A DNA stretch of 29,449 nt from CAYTAP01 sp964435775 (GTDB lineage Bacteria > Planctomycetota > Phycisphaerae > Tepidisphaerales > Tepidisphaeraceae). This document shows, piece after piece, positions 16,119 to 24,336 of this stretch; positions within the stretch are counted from its first letter, which is position 1, and the number at the start of each line of letters is the position of its first letter. The stretch lies in contig CAYTAP010000038.1 of the NCBI GenBank assembly GCA_964435775.1, positions 1 to 29,449 of the forward strand, given 5' to 3'. The notes beneath the pieces were generated by a model, which saw nothing but the letters and a program-made list of their open reading frames with translations, ran no database searches and was not told where the DNA came from. The translations under genes and the position numbers were made by a program.

Positions 16119-16189
16119 GTAGGGTCCGTGGTACTCCGCGGACCATCGCCGCGATGCCGGAATGGTCCGCGGAGTACCACGGACCCTAC
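16119..16189 (+). repeat. Palindromic repeat family B, perfect copy
   Basis: A 28-bp perfect inverted repeat (16119-16146 and 16162-16189) with a 15-nt loop, starting GTAGGGTCCGTGGTACTCCG and ending in its complement. It sits between two genes of the same cluster, 6 nt after a stop and about 30 nt before the next likely start. It would form a very stable hairpin in the mRNA. Its right arm is identical to 3588-3615. Confidence 0.95.
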
Positions 16190-16220
16190 AAAGCGCGTTG
16201 AATCGGTGCCGGAGTCAGTC

Positions 16221-17239
16221 ATGCCGCCAACACAATTGGTCAACTCGCTGCACTCGATCCGCCAAAAGGTGCGATGGTTCGCCCTCGCGTTCGGCGCCGG
16301 AGTCGTATGCGCGGCGGGCATCACGCTGCTCCTGCTGGTCATTCTCGCCGATTATCTCCTGAACCTTCCCGCCTTGCCGCGTGTTGTCGTCATCGCCGCG
16401 GCGCTGGGCGCGATTGGTTATGCGACATGGCGCTGGATCATCACCCCCGCCCTGACGCAGATGTCGATCGGCGACATTGCCGGGCGATTGGAACACGCGT
16501 TCCCTCAGTTTGATGATCGCCTTCGCAGCACGGTCAATTTTCTGAAACAGGACCAACCGGGGTCGCAGGTGATGAAGGATCGCGTCGTGGCCGAAGCCAC
16601 CGCGATGGCGTCGTCGCTTGATCTGTCGCGGGCCATCGAACGTCGGCCGGTCTGGTATTCCCTGGGCGCGGCGTGCTGCTCGCTCCTCGTCATTCTCGGC
16701 GTCGCGCTGCTCGTCAACCATTGCAATCCGAGGCTACTGAACATCGCCGCGTCGCGGCTCTTCACACCCTTCCATGCCCTGGCCTGGCCGAAGAGCGTGC
16801 AAATTGAACTGCTCGGCGATACGCCCGATCTTGTGCCCGTGGGGCAATCCGTGCCGGTCTCCGTTCGGCTGACGCGTGGCGATTCCTCTTCGCGGAAGGT
16901 GATCCTTCACTCCCGCGCCGGCGCTGGGCGCGAGCAGTTGCAGGAAATGGTGCGAGGCGCGGATGGGACCTACGCGGCGACGCTCGACACCACGGCGGCC
17001 GGCGGCGAGTTGACGTTCTGGGTGGAGGCGGGGGATGACCGGATCGCGCCGCATCCGATTCGCGTGGTGCCGCGACTGGCGATTGGGCATATTGTGGCGG
17101 AGATTACGCCGCCGCCATACGCGAGGGGGCAGGTTGTTTCCACTGATTTGACAACCGCGCCGGCGATCGCCGCGACGGGTTCGGGCGTGCGGGTGAAGGT
17201 CAGTTTCAATCAACCGTTGGATCCATCCCATCCTTTGGA
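16221..17239 (+). CDS. DUF4175-like membrane protein, 5' part
   Basis: N-terminal part (about 340 residues) of a very large protein continued after the gap at 17402. Residues about 20-45 and 50-70 are two transmembrane helices, a cytoplasmic-looking segment with IAGRLEHAFPQFDDRLRSTV follows, and a third helix lies near 155-178. Afterwards there are beta-rich Ig-like repeats with DLVPVGQSVPVSVRLTRGD. The start ATG 16221 is placed after the palindrome 16119-16189; an in-frame start at 16128 would translate the repeat and is rejected. From about 17240 the sequence no longer codes on this strand (see the foreign fragment), and the frame before and after the gap differs by one. This is most likely an assembly fault and not a broken gene. 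Confidence 0.8.
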
Positions 17240-17401
17240 GTTGATGCCGGCGGCGGGCGACAGGCCGTGCTTCTCCGACAGCCTTGCCACGCGGCGCGCT
17301 TCGGCCTGCCGCTTGTCCAGCGCATCGCCGACAATTTCCACCGGCGCATCGGGACGCTTCACCAGCGCGGCGCAATCGCCGAACCACAGTGCTTCGACGC
17401 C
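17240..17401 (-). other. Foreign reverse-oriented coding fragment, probable misassembly
   Basis: On the minus strand these about 160 nt read as 54 codons without a stop, beginning GVEALWFGDCAALV and including PVEIVGDALDKRQAEARRVA, then GLSPAAGIN. It has protein-like residue use and strong GC at third positions. The + strand frame over the same bases gives a Ser/Arg/Ala-rich sequence unlike the DUF4175-like protein around it. The fragment resembles, from memory, alphaproteobacterial phosphatase-2C-type proteins; that link is weak. It abuts the N run, so wrong gap filling or contamination is the likely cause. The left boundary lies between about 17240 and 17265. Confidence 0.6.
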
Positions 17402-17411
17402 NNNNNNNNNN
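17402..17411. other. Assembly gap 2 (10 N)
   Basis: Ten N inside the DUF4175-like gene, directly after the foreign-looking fragment. The reading frame shifts by one across it. Confidence 0.95.
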
Positions 17412-20400
17412 CGCGATCGGCGGTGCGATGACTTCGGACGGCGCTTCCGCGCAATCCGCGTTGCCGGTGGTTGCATGGACGATGGTCAATCCCACGACGG
17501 CCGCCGGGGTTTGGTCGGCCGACCGCTCGATGCGGTTTCATCTTCGCGCCACCGACACGCACGGGTTTCACAACATCGCGCTGGAGGAGTTTGAGCTGAT
17601 CGTCAAGCCGGACATGAGCCCGACGGTTCAGATTGAAAACCCGCGCCGCAATGAGGAACGGACCGCCGAAGCGACGATCCCGTTGCAGGCGGTCGCGGAC
17701 GACGATTATGGCATCGACGCGGCGTCGCTCATGGTGTCGCGATTGACGCCCAAGCCGGAAGATCGCCGAGGCTGGGAGATTCCGCTGGTTGTTGGCGAGC
17801 GGGGGGTGAAGGGGGTCACCTTCAAGCCGGTCGATGGCAGCGCGGATCGGCTGCGCTATCGGCTGGCGTATGGGTGGGAACTCCCGAAGCTCGATCAGGT
17901 CGCGCTGCAGCCGGGCGATGTGTTGGAATACGCCGTGCGCGTGCGGGACAATTTTCTGTTGCCCGGGGCGCCCAGCGGCGACCTGCTCGTCGCGGCGCCG
18001 GGCAAGAGCGGCCACGTCATTCACCCGCCGGTGGACAGCGGCAAGCTTCGGATCACGATCATCAGCCAGGAACAGTTCGCCAATCGGCTTCTCGAGGAGT
18101 TCCGCGTGGTCGCGGCGCAGGTGGTGGAGTTGCGCAACAGCCAGGATCGGACGAAACAGGAGACGGAGGACTTTCGCAAGGACACGAAGGATCACGGTGA
18201 ACTGACCAAGGCGGATCGCGCGGTGCTCGATCGGCTGGTCAACCAGCAAACGACGGCCGCCTCGCAGACCAAGCAGCTCACCTCGAAGCTGGACGCCATG
18301 CGGCGGCGGATGGATGAAAATCATCTGCGCAAGGAGAGCGATGATTTGCGGCAACTGGCGAGCGATGTGGAAGATCAGTTGAACCAGGCGGCCGACCAGT
18401 CAATGAAGGATGCGGTCAACCAGCTCGCCAATGCCAAACAGCAGAGCGCCGCGCCGAATGCGTCGCAAGAGGAACAGAAAAAGACCTCCGAGGAGCGCGA
18501 CAAAACACTGAAAACCGCGCAGGACAATCAGCAGGAGGCGTCGCAGAAGCTTCAAAATGCGCTGGACCGGATGAAGGACATCGGCAGCCTTCAGCGCAGC
18601 ATTGATTCGATTCGACGGATATTGCAGAAGCAGCAGGAGCTGTCGGCATCCCTTGCTGAACTCGGGCGCAAGAACCTCGGCAAAACGCCCGAGCAGATGA
18701 GCGGAGAGGATCGTGAGAAGCTGGCGAAGCTTGCCAAGGAGCAGGCGGAGTTGTCGGCGCAGACGCAAAAGTCGCTCGATGAGATGCGCAAGACGGCCGA
18801 GCAGATGCAAAAGTCGGACCCCACCTCCGCCGATGCGATGAAGCAGGGCGCGGACACCGGACAGCAGCAGCAGGTTCCGCAGAAGCAGAGCAAGGCCGCG
18901 CAGGCGGCCGGCGATAATCAGCAGGCGAGCGCCCAGGCCGCGCAAAAGCAGGCGGAGCTTGGCCTGCAAATGATCCTCAATGATCTCCGCGAAGCCGAGC
19001 AGCGAAAGTTGGAGGAGCTGTCGAAGAAGCTGGAATCCATGCGCGAGCAGGTCGCCAATCTGATCCGTCGCCAGGCCGGGCACAATCTGGACAACCTGCA
19101 TCTTCAAGGGGATGCGGCCTTGAAAAAGCTGGATGAAAAGCTCCTGGCGGATTTGCTGGAGAAGGCGCATCGTGAAAAGCCATCCGATGCGCCCGTCCCC
19201 ACGCTCAGCCAGCTTTCGACCGCGCAGGAGCAGACCGAGCGCAACACGCGCGACATCGCCAAGGCGGTGGAGGAAATGCCGACGGGCGCCGAGGCGGCCG
19301 GGCATCTCACCCGCGCCGCCGGGGAGATGGAGCGCGCCAACGTCTCGCTTCATGACCAGAAGCTCGCCGATGCATACGATCCATCCCAGGTGCGGGCGCT
19401 TGCGTCGCTCGGGGAGGCGCTGCAGCGGATTCTTGACCAGCAGAAGAAGATCAACGAGAAGATCGCCGATCAGCAGCGCGAGACGATCCGCCAGGCGTAT
19501 GAAAAAATCCGCGACGCCCAGAAGAAGGTCAACGCACAAACGCACGACATCAACGCCGCGAAAGGCGCCGGCGATCAAACGCTCAAGCGCGAAGACCTCG
19601 TTCGCCTCGGCCAGCTTTCGGGGGATCAGCAAAAGCTCGTCGATCAGACGGCTAAGCTCAATGAGGACCTCTCCTCGCTCGGTTCGATTGTGTATATCTG
19701 GGCGAACAAGGACATCGTCCAGTCGATGAACAACGTGAAAGAGAGCCTCGNNNNNNNNNNGAAAAGCGTGAAGGAGGATCTGGCACAGCGAAGCACGGGG
19801 GAACTGACGCAGGCGCGTCAGGAGCGCATTGTTCAGCAGCTTGAGGACATGATCAAAAACCTCGCCATCAAGCCGCGCCAGAGCAAGTTTGATCAGGCGC
19901 AAAACGGGGGTGGCGGCGGAGATGGCAAGCCCAAGCCATCGCTTCCCACGGAGGCCGAGCTGCGCCTGCTCAAGGCGCTGCAGTTGACCGTCAACGAAGA
20001 GACCAAGGCGATTGATGCGGCCGGGCAAGTCGATAAGGCGAGAACAGTTGCCGTCGGCGGCCGACAGGGCGAGCTGCGAAACCTGCTGGACTCCCTGTTG
20101 AAAAAGGCATCGGATGGAAAGATGGGATTGGGTCCGGAGCCGGACAACAAGGACCAGCTTCCCGAGGAGGCCAGGGAGGAGCAGATCGAAAACCAGGAAC
20201 TCGATCAGAATCTCCTCACCGGTCAGCCCGACCAGGAGCCCGTCGAGCGCGATGTGCATCTGGTGGGTGATCGGATGGCGCGATCCCGTCAGCGTCTGGC
20301 GATCAATTCCGATCCGGGCACCACAACGCAGAAGATTCAGGATCGCATCGTCATCGATCTGGATGATTTGATCCAGCAATCGCAGAAGACTGTCAGCGCC

Positions 20401-20745
20401 ACACCCAGGCCGGGGCAGGGCCAGCCGCAGGGCCAGCAGCAACCGGCCGACGCGCAGGGCAAGCAGCCCGGCAATCAGCAGGCGGATGGAAAGGACTCGG
20501 GCGCGCAGTCCCAGGCCAATTCATCCAAGCAGGCGGCCAATCAGTCCACCCTGCACGGCGGTGGCAACACCAATGCCGACTTGTCGCAGGACATCAAGGA
20601 AAAAATGGCCGAGTGGGGCGGCATCACCCCGCGTCAGCGGCAGGCGGTCATCGAAGGCGCTGGTGAAACGGTGATTCAGAAGTATCAGAAGCTCGTTGAG
20701 GATTATTATCGCTCGCTGGCGATCAAGCAGACGGAGCGACCATGA
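17412..20745 (+). CDS. DUF4175-like protein, 3' part: Ig-like region and long Q/K/E-rich coiled coil
   Basis: The remaining about 1,110 residues of the gene started at 16221. First come beta-rich domains with SADRSMRFHLRATDTHGF and a DDYGIDAASLMV segment, as in DUF4175 proteins. From about 18060 to 19900 the sequence is a long helical, Gln/Lys/Glu/Ala-rich coiled coil. From about 20380 a Gln/Pro/Gly/Ala-rich low-complexity tail precedes a short conserved end (MAEWGGITPRQRQAVIEGA ... YYRSLAI). Gap 3 lies within the coiled coil without breaking the frame. Stop TGA 20743-20745 overlaps the next ATG (ATGA). Whole protein would be about 1,500 residues: a membrane-anchored fibrous scaffold, function unknown. 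Confidence 0.85.
19751..19760. other. Assembly gap 3 (10 N)
   Basis: Ten N in the coiled-coil part of the DUF4175-like gene. The residues just before (NVKESL) and just after (SVKEDL) look like two versions of the same site. Confidence 0.95.
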
Positions 20746-21807
20746 AGATTCATGAAATATCGTGCGCTATTGTTGCGGCCATGATGGTTCTGGCGCCTCC
20801 GCCAGCCAGGGGCGACGAGGCGACAGCCAACCCGTCCGTCACCGCCGCCAAGATCGGCATTGCCGAGCGCCCCAACCAGGTCCGCGGCGATGAGATCACC
20901 CCGCGCCAGCAGGCCGCCGTGGAAAGGGGCCTGGCATGGCTTGCCGCGCATCAGAATCCCGACGGCTCATTCGGCGCGCCAAGCACCGGATATGCCGCGC
21001 ATTCAGGGATCACAAGCCTCGCCGGCATCGCGTTCATGTCGGCCGGCAATTTGCCTGGGCGCGGGCGCTACGGCGAAACGGTTCGCAAAACCGTTGATTA
21101 TATTGTGAAGAATTCGCAGCAATCGGGCCTGCTCGCCGCCGAATCGGCGCATNNNNNNNNNNTATGGCATGACCGGCGACGACCAGGTGAAGGAGAAACT
21201 TCAGCGTGCCGTGCGGCTCATCGAGAAATGTCAGAACAAGGAAGGGGGGTGGCGCTATCTGCCGATCCCCTACGATGCCGACATTTCCGTGACGATCTGC
21301 GAGATCATGGGGCTGCGGGCCGCGCGGGATGCGGGGATCAAGGTCGAGAAGGATGTGATCGACAAGGCGATCGCCTATGTGCGGCGCTGTCAGAATCCCG
21401 ACGGCGGTTTTTCATACACCGCCAACAACTTCGGCAGCGGAGGGGGCAGCGCCTTCGAGCGCTCGGCCGCCGGCGTGGCGAGCCTCTATTACGCGGGCGT
21501 CTTTGAAGGAGATGACCTCAAGCGCGGGCTGGAGTACATCAAACAATTCCGGGCCGGCCGCGGCATGACCTTCGCGCACCCAGCTTACGGCAACTACTAC
21601 GCCGCCCAGGCGATGTTCCTCGCCGGCGGCGACTACTGGGCCAACTGGTACCCGGCGATCCGCGACGAGCTTTGCGACCGCCAGCAGCCCAGCGGCGCCT
21701 GGGCCGGAGAAATCAGTGAGGAGTATTGCACGGCGATCGCGCTGATCGTTCTTCAGATGCCCAATCGCTATCTGCCGGTGTTCAACGGCAAAGGACCGGG
21801 ATCATGA
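20742..21807 (+). CDS. Squalene-cyclase-like repeat protein, secreted (gap inside)
   Basis: One gene split by gap 4. Residues 1-25 are a signal peptide (VAAMMVLAPPPARG). The body is an alpha/alpha toroid of the prenyltransferase/squalene-hopene-cyclase repeat type, with repeat signatures NPDGSFG, NKEGGWRYLP, NPDGGFSYT and PSGAWAGE. No DxDD cyclase motif is seen, so it is probably a binding or structural relative and not a terpene cyclase. The 5' part (20742-21152) is in frame with ATG 20742; the 3' part (from 21163) continues in another frame (YGMTGDDQVKEKLQ). Relatives carry about 15 residues at this point, so roughly 45 nt are missing. ATG 20742 overlaps the preceding stop; GGAG lies five bases upstream. 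Its stop overlaps the next start (ATGA 21804-21807). Confidence 0.82.
21153..21162. other. Assembly gap 4 (10 N)
   Basis: Ten N within the cyclase-like gene. Protein continuity indicates more than ten missing bases and the frame changes across it. Confidence 0.95.
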
Positions 21808-23090
21808 AAGGGTTGAGCATTACCCGATGGATGGTGGCGTTGGCATGTGCGTCCGCGGTCATGCTCACACTTGGCGCATCGGTATACGGCGATGACGCCG
21901 GCGACTGGACGTTGACCACCGCCGATCTGTCCCGGCAGTCCGTGATTCCCCGGCAACTTGATGAGCAGGGTCTGATCGTCATCACCGACAAGGGACGGCG
22001 GACAATTCCGCTGGATCGCTTTGTCAGTCTGCAACGAATTGAAGGGGAAGGGAGCTTGCTCAATTCCGCATCGCCTGACGAAACAGGTTCAACTCATGCG
22101 GCGGCCGCCGGTGATTTTGTCGTGTATCTCGTCGATCAGGATCGGCTGGCCGGCGCGCCTGTGCGAATCGACGGCGAGCGCCTCGCATGGCAAAGTCCCG
22201 CCTTGGGAACACTTGAGATTCCCCTCAAGCGGCTGAGCGCCATTGCCCGCCGTGGCACGAGCGTTCCCTCGCACGAAAAACTGCCAACGCAGGATGTCGC
22301 CCGCCTGACCAATGGGGACATGGTGGCCGGGATCGTCACGGGCATGAGCGAGCAGACGCTCACGCTCAGTGTTGGCGGCGAAACGACTCCCGTCCCCCTG
22401 GGTGCCGTATCAACGCTTGTCTTTGCGGCGGCTGGCCCTCCACATGTCGCGCCTGCAAAGGGATATCGCCTGAGCCTGACCGATGGTTCCTCCTTTGTCG
22501 CGCGTGAGGTGCAATTGAGTGGAAGCAGCCTGGGCTTCACCTTCTCGATTGATGATCGGGCGGGTGATTCATCGCACAAGATCGCGCTGGAGAATGTACG
22601 GTCCATCGAACAGGTCAATGGTCCGCTCGTGTGGCTTTCATCCTTGACGCCTCTGGAGTCGATTCAGATTCCTCAGTTCACACTCACCTGGCCGGCGATG
22701 ATGAATCGATCCGTCACCGGAGAACCGATCCGCTTCGGCCGCACGACCTACGATCGCGGCATCGGGGTGCATGCGTATTCGCGCTTGCGTTTTGCGATTC
22801 CCGCGGGATATCACACGTTCCGCACCCAATATGCCATCGACGGGCACGGCGCCTTGGCGGATGTCACGGCCCGCATCCTTCTGGATGATCATGTGGCGTA
22901 TGAGCGAAAGGGAATCAAAGCGGGTGGGGAACTGGTTTCGCCGGTCATTGTCCCGCTCGATGACGCGAAAACGATCACCTTGGAGGTGGATTACGGGAAA
23001 AACGGCGACACGCAGGACCGATTCAACTGGATCGAACCGGCGCTGTTGCGAATAGCGCCCGCGCCGCAGCCGGCGTCTGATCCGAAGTAA
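21804..23090 (+). CDS. Secreted NPCBM-domain protein
   Basis: A 428-residue exported protein. Residues 1-29 form a signal peptide ending near VYG. The middle (about 30-290) is beta-rich with repeated short segments such as RLTNGDMVAGIV and RLSLTDGSSFVAREV, which look like repeated small beta-barrel or SH3-like units. Residues about 305-420 are an NPCBM domain: FGRTTYDRGIGVHAYSRLRF, then ILLDDHVAYERKGI and a final DRFNWIEPALLR. NPCBM domains bind glycans. AAGGA lies 8 nt before ATG 21804, which overlaps the preceding stop. It is the last gene of the MoxR cluster and suggests the cluster acts on or near polysaccharide outside the cytoplasmic membrane. Confidence 0.85.
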   Translation: MKGLSITRWMVALACASAVMLTLGASVYGDDAGDWTLTTADLSRQSVIPRQLDEQGLIVITDKGRRTIPLDRFVSLQRIEGEGSLLNSASPDETGSTHAAAAGDFVVYLVDQDRLAGAPVRIDGERLAWQSPALGTLEIPLKRLSAIARRGTSVPSHEKLPTQDVARLTNGDMVAGIVTGMSEQTLTLSVGGETTPVPLGAVSTLVFAAAGPPHVAPAKGYRLSLTDGSSFVAREVQLSGSSLGFTFSIDDRAGDSSHKIALENVRSIEQVNGPLVWLSSLTPLESIQIPQFTLTWPAMMNRSVTGEPIRFGRTTYDRGIGVHAYSRLRFAIPAGYHTFRTQYAIDGHGALADVTARILLDDHVAYERKGIKAGGELVSPVIVPLDDAKTITLEVDYGKNGDTQDRFNWIEPALLRIAPAPQPASDPK

Positions 23091-23123
23091 GTAAATGCCG
23101 GCTGAATGTGGCTGGATGGGCGC

Positions 23124-23220
23124 AAAAAAGAAGACCGGTGCTCGCCGTAACACCGGTCTCCGCAATCAGGCTGCCCGGCCGCTAACGACCGAAGACCCAC
23201 AGCCTACCGATCCTATCGGT
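23124..23220 (-). ncRNA. Candidate structured small RNA ending in an intrinsic terminator
   Basis: Read on the minus strand, 23220 to 23124 folds into a 5' hairpin (23206-23220, ACCGAU/AUCGGU), a two-level stem (AGGCUG/CAGCCU, 23200-23205 with 23168-23173, enclosing a five-pair stem 23187-23191 with 23176-23180) and a nine-bp hairpin (23151-23159 with 23132-23140) followed by a run of six U (23129-23124). The inner stem has a G-U pair on the minus strand and an A-C mismatch on the plus strand, which supports the minus orientation. No minus strand gene lies close upstream, so it would be an independent transcript. Family not recognised; promoter not identified. Confidence 0.42.
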
Positions 23221-23353
23221 CAGCGCGGGGGACGAACTTGAGTAAATGGTTGGAAAAAGTATGTTGAGAGTCGGCATCCGATCAACCATCGCCCGATGGA
23301 CGAAAATGGAATGGTGCGAGTGAGCCGTGATCACCGCGCCCCCTTAAATCCTA
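23221..23353 (+). other. Intergenic stretch, possible weak promoter
   Basis: No gene is visible. TTGAGT (23238-23243) and TATGTT (23260-23265) are spaced by 16 bp and could be a weak + strand promoter for the gene at 23497; each hexamer matches only four consensus positions. Confidence 0.25.
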
Positions 23354-23395
23354 CTCCCTCCCCCGCGTATGCGCGGGGGAGGGTTGGGGAGGGGG
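23354..23395 (+). repeat. Palindromic repeat family A, single unit
   Basis: One unit, CTCCCTCCCCCGCGTATGCG and its mirrored half with a GGGTTGGGGAGGGGG tail. It corresponds to the right unit of the two-arm copies in inverse orientation. Confidence 0.82.
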
Positions 23396-23496
23396 TCTTC
23401 TCTTCCGATGAAAGCCGGCGCGGGCATCATCCCAGTTCGTATGTCATCCCCGGATGCGTTGTTTGAATCTTCCTGAAAAAGGGCAAAGGAGTGCCG

Positions 23497-24246
23497 ATGC
23501 CTGGTGAAACCGCACTTCATAAGACATTGAAAAAGGAAGGCTGCCAGTGGCTCTTTCGCATGGGCTACCGCTGCATCGCCGCCGAGGTGCGACTGGCGCC
23601 GCTGGGAATCATTGACGCCGTGGGGACGGGCGTTTTCCGCCCTTATCACAACTACCTGTACATCCCGCGCAATCTTCCGCAGGTCTGCTTCATCGAATGC
23701 AAGGCGTCGCGCGGTGATTTCCTCCGCGACCTGAGCGACGAGGGTCAGATGCGGCTGTGCCTGATGGAACGCCGCCGAAATCTCCGTCCCAGCCGTCGCC
23801 GCCGACCGCTTCGCCAGCGCGTCGGCCTGGGCAAGTTTCAGGCTTGCCTCATGCAGCCGATGGCCAATCTTCATTACCTGCTTGCCCCCGCCGGGATGAT
23901 TCAGAAAAAGGAGCTTCCCCCGCGCTGGGGCCTGCTCAGCTTCAGTGAGAATGGCATCAGCGTGGTCGTTCGCGCCGACTGGCAGGAGCTGTCGCGCCCC
24001 GAATACGTCGAGTCGCACATCGCCCGCACGCTGACCGGCGACATCTACCGCGCCGACGACCGCGCGATTGATTCGGTCAATCGGGAGATCTTCGCGCGTC
24101 AGCAGCAGCTTGCCACGCGGATTCGCGCCATCCGCCCGGGCGTCATCACCGCGCCGGGCTTCACCAACCCCGACACCCCGCCCATCGCTCCGGGTCGCTT
24201 AATCAGCGGGGCCGGCTCCTCTCTGCGTCCCTCGACGCGAAAATAA
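23497..24246 (+). CDS. MmcB-like PD-(D/E)XK nuclease-fold protein
   Basis: A 249-residue soluble protein. The first about 75 residues look like a restriction-endonuclease-like core: Asp40 in GIIDAVG and Glu67-x-Lys69 in IECKASRGDFLRDL give the D...ExK pattern, as in MmcB-type proteins linked to DNA repair. A basic region (about 95-115) and LHYLLAPAGMI ... RWGLLSF follow, again in the family style, then a helical tail and a Pro-rich end. AAGGAG (23486-23491) is five bases before ATG 23497, which fixes the start over GTG 23491. The gene stands alone after a 400-nt intergenic region. Nuclease activity is inferred from motif spacing only; the DNA target is unknown. Confidence 0.7.
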   Translation: MPGETALHKTLKKEGCQWLFRMGYRCIAAEVRLAPLGIIDAVGTGVFRPYHNYLYIPRNLPQVCFIECKASRGDFLRDLSDEGQMRLCLMERRRNLRPSRRRRPLRQRVGLGKFQACLMQPMANLHYLLAPAGMIQKKELPPRWGLLSFSENGISVVVRADWQELSRPEYVESHIARTLTGDIYRADDRAIDSVNREIFARQQQLATRIRAIRPGVITAPGFTNPDTPPIAPGRLISGAGSSLRPSTRK

Positions 24247-24320
24247 CGCGGTAATCCACCAATCCATCTATTTTGCCGCCTTGACCAATTGAACCTCTGG
24301 TATAGTCATTTCAGGAGAAA

Positions 24321-24330
24321 NNNNNNNNNN
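24321..24330. other. Assembly gap 5 (10 N)
   Basis: Ten N between a Shine-Dalgarno-like AGGAG (24313-24317) and the first ATG of the following gene (24337). The true start or leader may be partly hidden. Confidence 0.95.
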
Positions 24331-24336
24331 AAAACC

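Noticed and set aside
14275..16146. Long minus strand open frame (623 codons) opposite the VWA/GATase-like gene
   Set aside because: Arg/His/Leu/Gln-rich composition without domain motifs; it is the mirror of a high-GC coding strand whose + frame has clear VWA and GATase-like motifs.
18400..20442. Long minus strand Leu-rich open frame (680 codons)
   Set aside because: It mirrors the Gln/Lys/Glu-rich coiled coil of the DUF4175-like gene, where such codons give Leu on the opposite strand; no independent signal.
20742..21807. True squalene-hopene cyclase
   Set aside because: It has a signal peptide, is about half the usual length and shows no DxDD motif.
23124..23220. Riboswitch for the downstream nuclease-like gene
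   Set aside because: The structure and its U-run point away from that gene, and no known aptamer core was recognised.
23344..24018. Minus strand frame opposite the nuclease-like gene
   Set aside because: It translates a palindromic repeat at its end; the + strand has a Shine-Dalgarno and D...ExK motif.
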